Below are positions 31,480 through 35,572 of a stretch of 35,572 bases of DNA, one piece after another (position 1 is the first letter of the stretch; every line of letters begins with the position of its first letter). Source of the stretch: a virus; the IMG/VR virus record IMGVR_UViG_3300025711_000241, positions 1-35,572 of that record; one strand, written 5' to 3'. Under the pieces are notes generated by a model. The model was not told where the DNA came from. It did not search any database and saw nothing but the letters and a program-made list of their open reading frames with translations. The translations under genes were made by a program, and so were the position numbers.

Positions 31480-33913
31480 CGACGTTAAATTGCAGGTATT
31501 ACTCAAGGCTGTTGACCAGGCGACCCGCCCGTTTAAAACCATCCAGACAGCGAGCAAAACGCTGTCTGGTGATATCCGGGACACTCAAAAATCACTGCGT
31601 GAACTGAATGGCCAGGCATCCCGTATTGACGGGTTTCGCAAGGCAAGCGCGCAACTCGCCGTTACCGGTCAGGAGCTGAAGAAAGCGAAGCAGGAAGCCG
31701 CCGCGCTGGCGATCCAGTTCAAAAATACGGAACAGCCGACGCGTGCGCAGGCGCAGGCAATGGATGTCGCCCGTAAAAGCGCCACCGCGCTCCAGCTCAA
31801 ACACAACAGCTTGCGGCAGGCCGTACAACGCCAGCGGCAGGAACTCAGCCAGGCGGGAATTAATACCCGTACCCTGGCGGCAGACGAGCGCCGGTTAAAA
31901 ACCAGCATCAGCGAAACGACGACGCAGCTCAATCGCCAGCGTGAAGCACTGGCGCGCGTCAGCGCACAACAGGCAAAGCTCAACGCGGTTAAGCAGCGAT
32001 ATCAGACCGGTAAAGAGCTGGCCGGAAACGCGGCGGCAATGGGGGCCGCTGGTGTTGGTATGGCAACGACCGGAACGCTGGCCGGTGTGACGCTTATGAA
32101 GCCGGGATATGATTTTGCGCAAAAAAACTCCGAGTTACAGGCCGTGCTCGGCGTGGCGAAAGAATCAGCCGAAATGATGGCATTGCGAAAGCAGGCCCGA
32201 CAGCTCGGCGACAATACTGCCGCCTCTGCCGATGATGCTGCCGGAGCTCAGATTATCATCGCGAAAGCGGGCGGCGATGCGGCAGCAATCCAGGCTGCGA
32301 CCCCCGTCACGCTGAATATGGCGCTCGCTAACCGGCGGACGATGGAAGAGAACGCGCAGCTTTTGCTCGGTACCAAAAACGCTTTCCAGCTTTCAAATGA
32401 CCGGGTAGCCCATATCGGCGATGTGCTTTCAGCAACGATGAATAAATCAGCGGCCGATTTTCAGGGATTAAGCGACGCCTTAACCTATCTGGCCCCAGTT
32501 GCCAAAGCTGCGGGAGTAAGCCTCGAAGAAGCCGCCGCCATGACGGGTGTGCTTCATGATAACAATATCACGGGATCGATGGCCGGTACCGGGAGCAGCG
32601 CTGTCGTCAGCCGGTTACAGGCCCCAACAGGTAAGGCATGGGCGGCATTAAAAGAGCTGGGGGTTAAGACGGCAGATAGCAAGGGCAACATGCGGCCCGT
32701 ATTTACCATTCTGAAAGAAATCCAGGCCAGTTTTAAAAAGAATAAGCTCGGAACAAGTCAGACAGGCGAATACCTGAAAACGATATTCGGCGAGGAAGCG
32801 CTGAAATCGTCTAATGCCCTGTTAGACGCTGCGGCCAGCGGGAAGCTCGATAAGCTGACAGCGGCATTTAAAGCCTCGGACGGCAAGACCGAGGAGCTGG
32901 TTAAAGTCATGCAGGATAACCTCGGCGGCGCCTTCAAAGAGTTTCAGTCTGCGTATGAGGCTGTTGGCACCGACCTGTTTGATCAGCAGGAATCCTCATT
33001 ACGCAAACTGGTGCAGACTGCGACCGGCTACGTGCTCAAACTTGATAAGTGGATCCAGCGAAATAAAGAGCTCGCGCAGACGCTTGGGGTGATTACCGCC
33101 GTGGCGCTTGGCGTGGTGGGTATGATTGGGGCCATTGGGCTGATTGCCTGGCCGGTTATAACGGGAGTTAATGCCATCATCGCCGCTGCGACGGCGCTCG
33201 GTACCGTATTTACAACGGTGGCCGGAGGCATCATTACCGCTATTGGTGCGATTTCCTGGCCGGTTGTCGCTGTTGTGGCTGCGATTGTCGCCGGGGCATT
33301 GCTCATCCGTAAATATTGGGAGCCCATCAGCGCATTTTTCGGCGGAGTGATTGAAGGGATGCGGGCTGCATTTGCGCCAGTAGCTGAACTGTTTGCGCCG
33401 CTTAAACCGATGTTTGACTGGCTGGACGGAAAACTGAAAGCCGCGTGGGACTGGTTTAACAACCTGATTGCGCCGGTCAAGTCATCGCAGGAAACCTTAA
33501 ACAGTTTTCGTGATGCCGGTGTGTTGTTCGGTCAACGGCTGGCGGATGCCTTAACGCTGCCGCTGACGGCATTTAATAAGCTGCGCAGCGGTATTGATTG
33601 GGTGCTTGAGAAGCTCGGCATTATTAATAAAGAGTCCAGCACGCTTGACCAGACTGCCGCAAAAGCGAACGCAGCCACGCAGGGTAACTCTTATATTCCG
33701 GCAACCGGCACTTACGGCGGCTATCAGGCATATCAACCCGTCACCGCACCGGCGGGACGTTCTTATATAGACCAAAGTAAAAACGAATATCACATCGACG
33801 TTCAGGGGGGCGGCAGCGGTACGCAGCTCGATCGCCAGCTACAGGATGCGCTCGAAAAATTTGAGCGTGAAAAACGCGCCCGCCAGCGTGCCAGCATGAA
33901 CCACGACGGATAG
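31472..33913 (+). CDS. T: Tail tape measure protein gpT (813 aa)
   Basis: Sets tail length and leaves the tail during DNA injection. Residues about 20-170 are coiled coil; a TP901-type tape-measure core follows; residues about 538-615 are strongly hydrophobic with several membrane-like helices, perhaps used in the inner membrane at injection. Length equals P2 T within 2 residues. Overlaps the E' end by 8 bp. Confidence 0.95.
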   Translation: MSNDVKLQVLLKAVDQATRPFKTIQTASKTLSGDIRDTQKSLRELNGQASRIDGFRKASAQLAVTGQELKKAKQEAAALAIQFKNTEQPTRAQAQAMDVARKSATALQLKHNSLRQAVQRQRQELSQAGINTRTLAADERRLKTSISETTTQLNRQREALARVSAQQAKLNAVKQRYQTGKELAGNAAAMGAAGVGMATTGTLAGVTLMKPGYDFAQKNSELQAVLGVAKESAEMMALRKQARQLGDNTAASADDAAGAQIIIAKAGGDAAAIQAATPVTLNMALANRRTMEENAQLLLGTKNAFQLSNDRVAHIGDVLSATMNKSAADFQGLSDALTYLAPVAKAAGVSLEEAAAMTGVLHDNNITGSMAGTGSSAVVSRLQAPTGKAWAALKELGVKTADSKGNMRPVFTILKEIQASFKKNKLGTSQTGEYLKTIFGEEALKSSNALLDAAASGKLDKLTAAFKASDGKTEELVKVMQDNLGGAFKEFQSAYEAVGTDLFDQQESSLRKLVQTATGYVLKLDKWIQRNKELAQTLGVITAVALGVVGMIGAIGLIAWPVITGVNAIIAAATALGTVFTTVAGGIITAIGAISWPVVAVVAAIVAGALLIRKYWEPISAFFGGVIEGMRAAFAPVAELFAPLKPMFDWLDGKLKAAWDWFNNLIAPVKSSQETLNSFRDAGVLFGQRLADALTLPLTAFNKLRSGIDWVLEKLGIINKESSTLDQTAAKANAATQGNSYIPATGTYGGYQAYQPVTAPAGRSYIDQSKNEYHIDVQGGGSGTQLDRQLQDALEKFEREKRARQRASMNHDG

Positions 33914-33926
33914 GAGGTGACGAAAA

Positions 33927-34406
33927 ATGATGCTCGCACTCGGTATGTTTGTTTTTATGCGTCAGACATTGCCACACCAGACGATGCAACGCGACGCTGA
34001 ATATCGGTGGCCGTCAAACTCCCGAGTTGGTAAGCGGGATTCTTTCCAGTATCTGGGGCCGGGGGATGAAAAAATTACCCTGGCCGGTGTGCTTTACCCG
34101 GAGCTCACGGGAGGAAAGTTGACGATGACGGCCATTCGTTTAATGGCTGACGAGGGGCGCGCCTGGCCGTTACTGGATGGCACCGGCACTATTTACGGTA
34201 TGTACGTCATCAATAATATCAGCGAGACGGGAAGCCTGTTTTTTGCTGACGGAACGGCGAGAAAAATTGATTTTACGCTGACGCTTACCCGCGTGGATGA
34301 ATCTCTCGCTGCGCTGTATGGTGATATTGGTGAACAGGCCAAATCACTTATTGGCAAGGCGGGTAATATGGCCTCGTCAGTGGCTGGCATGGTGGGGATT
34401 AGCTGA
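33927..34406 (+). CDS. U: Tail terminator-like protein gpU (159 aa)
   Basis: P2 U family, required for the tail. Length equals P2 U. Starts MMLALGMFVFMRQTLPHQTM behind AGGAGG (about 33912-33917), with ATGs at both 33927 and 33930; the second gives one residue less. Ends sharing one base with D. Confidence 0.94.
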   Translation: MMLALGMFVFMRQTLPHQTMQRDAEYRWPSNSRVGKRDSFQYLGPGDEKITLAGVLYPELTGGKLTMTAIRLMADEGRAWPLLDGTGTIYGMYVINNISETGSLFFADGTARKIDFTLTLTRVDESLAALYGDIGEQAKSLIGKAGNMASSVAGMVGIS

Positions 34407-35572
34407 TGCTGGATATGCTGAATCTGAATGCGGGTGGCGTACTGACGCCCGATTTTATGCTGATGCTCGACAGCAAAGATATTACCGGCAACATCAGTAA
34501 CCGGTTGATGAGTCTGACCATGACAGACAATCGCGGATTCGAGGCCGACCAGCTCGACATCGAGCTTGATGATGCTGACGGGCTGGTCGAGTTGCCGTTA
34601 CGCGGTGCGGTACTGACGTTTTACCTCGGGTGGAAAGGCTTTGCGTTGATTGGTAAGGGAAGTTTTACCGTCGATGAGGTTGAACATCATGGCGCGCCAG
34701 ATACGGTGACAATCCGCGCCCGTAGCGCCGATTTTCGGGGAACGCTTAACTCGCGTCGGGAAGAGTCCTGGCATGACAAGACGCTCGGCGAAATCGTGGC
34801 AGCGATAGCGACACGTAACAAACTGACGTCGAGCGTTATACCGGAGCTGGCCGGAATAAAAATTCCGCATATCGACCAGTCACAGGAATCGGATGCCAAA
34901 TTTTTGACACGGCTCGCCGAGCGAAACGGCGGTGAGGTTTCGGTAAAAGCGGGAAAGTTGCTTTTTCTGAAAGCCGGTCGTGGGTTAACAGCCAGTGGAA
35001 AGGCTATTCCACAAGTCACTATCACCCGCAGCGATGGCGACAGGCATCAGTTTTCGATTGCCGACCGTGGGGCATATACCGGCGTTACGGCAAAGTGGTT
35101 GCACACCAAAGACCCGAAGCCACAAAAACAAAAGGTTGCGTTAAAACGCAAACCCAAAGAGCAGCATTTACGCGCGCTACAGCACCCCAAAGCCAAACCG
35201 GTAACGAAGAAAAAAACGGTGAAGACGCCGGAAGCCAGGGAGGGTGAATACATGGTCGGCGAGGATGACAACGTGTTTGCCCTGACGACAATTTTTTCAA
35301 CCAAAGCGCAGGCCATGCGAGCCGCCCAGGCCAAATGGGACAAACTGCAACGTGGTGTTGCTGAGTTTTCTATCAGGCTTGCGACAGGACGCGCCGACCT
35401 CTACCCGGAGACACCTGTGCAGGTTTCAGGCTTTAAGCGCGTCATAGACGAGCAGTCATGGACAATCACGAAGGTTATGCACTCTCTGAGTAATAGTGGC
35501 TTTACGACGAGTTTAGAGCTTGAGGTTAGATTGTTGGATGTAGAGTACGGGACTGAAGGGGAGGAAGAATAA
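34406..35572 (+). CDS. D: Baseplate hub gpD (388 aa)
   Basis: Late control/tail protein D, the hub that links the tail tube to spike V (T4 gp27-like). Typical segments are NRLMSLTMTDNRGFEADQLD and TIRARSADFRGTLNSRREES, and the length matches P2 D (387). Its stop is the last codon of the window; ogr and attR are expected beyond. Confidence 0.95.
   Translation: MLDMLNLNAGGVLTPDFMLMLDSKDITGNISNRLMSLTMTDNRGFEADQLDIELDDADGLVELPLRGAVLTFYLGWKGFALIGKGSFTVDEVEHHGAPDTVTIRARSADFRGTLNSRREESWHDKTLGEIVAAIATRNKLTSSVIPELAGIKIPHIDQSQESDAKFLTRLAERNGGEVSVKAGKLLFLKAGRGLTASGKAIPQVTITRSDGDRHQFSIADRGAYTGVTAKWLHTKDPKPQKQKVALKRKPKEQHLRALQHPKAKPVTKKKTVKTPEAREGEYMVGEDDNVFALTTIFSTKAQAMRAAQAKWDKLQRGVAEFSIRLATGRADLYPETPVQVSGFKRVIDEQSWTITKVMHSLSNSGFTTSLELEVRLLDVEYGTEGEEE

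Overview
The window is almost all of an integrated P2-like prophage (Peduovirinae type) of an enterobacterium. It runs from just inside the integrase end to the last tail gene, D. The backbone is P2 in gene order and protein length. The lysogeny and early control genes (cI, apl/cox, cII, a fil-like gene) are of the coliphage 186 type. A perfect 19-bp P2-type cos sequence lies at 11296-11314. Genus cannot be fixed from sequence alone; Klebsiella, Enterobacter, Salmonella or Escherichia relatives all fit.

Layout, left to right. (1) 1-3046, leftward lysogenic operon: cI, int and a third gene with a HEPN-type RxxxxH motif, all touching or overlapping. (2) 3047-3175, divergent control region. (3) 3176-7226, rightward early operon: apl/cox, cII, fil-like, DUF5347, DUF2732, a TraR/DksA zinc finger and the rolling-circle initiator A. 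(4) 7304-7554, a small gene behind a consensus LexA box. (5) 7960-11111, an AT-rich cargo module at the place where P2 carries tin and old: a ParB/sulfiredoxin-fold protein, a PD-(D/E)xK-like putative nuclease, and a convergent C5-cytosine methyltransferase, with a shared bidirectional terminator. (6) 11112-11483, cos region. (7) 11484-14296, leftward Q and P. (8) 14462-20207, rightward O N M L X Y K lysB lysC R S. (9) 20303-21379, a second cargo site between S and V (where P2 has orf30) with a RelA/SpoT-type synthetase on the opposite strand. (10) 21515-35572, rightward V W J I, a giant tail spike, a tail-collar fibre, FI FII E/E' T U D.

How it works together: CI holds the lysogen and int shares its transcript. 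The CI looks like the 186 type, which is known to be lifted by an SOS-made antirepressor rather than cut, and the LexA-boxed small gene is a candidate for that role. A nicks its own gene region to start rolling-circle replication. P and M cut at cos and fill heads built from Q, O, N and L. Late genes appear to be switched on through TGTTGT-N12-(A/C)(A/C)A sites before P/O, V and FI, which match the P2 Ogr site. The ogr gene itself would lie just beyond the right edge.

The most interesting parts are the cargo. Three AT-rich insertions (behind int, at the tin/old position, between S and V) each look like anti-phage or toxin functions: a HEPN protein, a three-gene modification/nuclease/ParB module and a synthetase-only RelA homologue. 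The 1358-residue tail spike with an internal tandem duplication and a sialidase-like Asp box is a candidate polysaccharide-binding or -degrading receptor protein. Lengths quoted for P2/186 proteins are from general knowledge; no database search was run.
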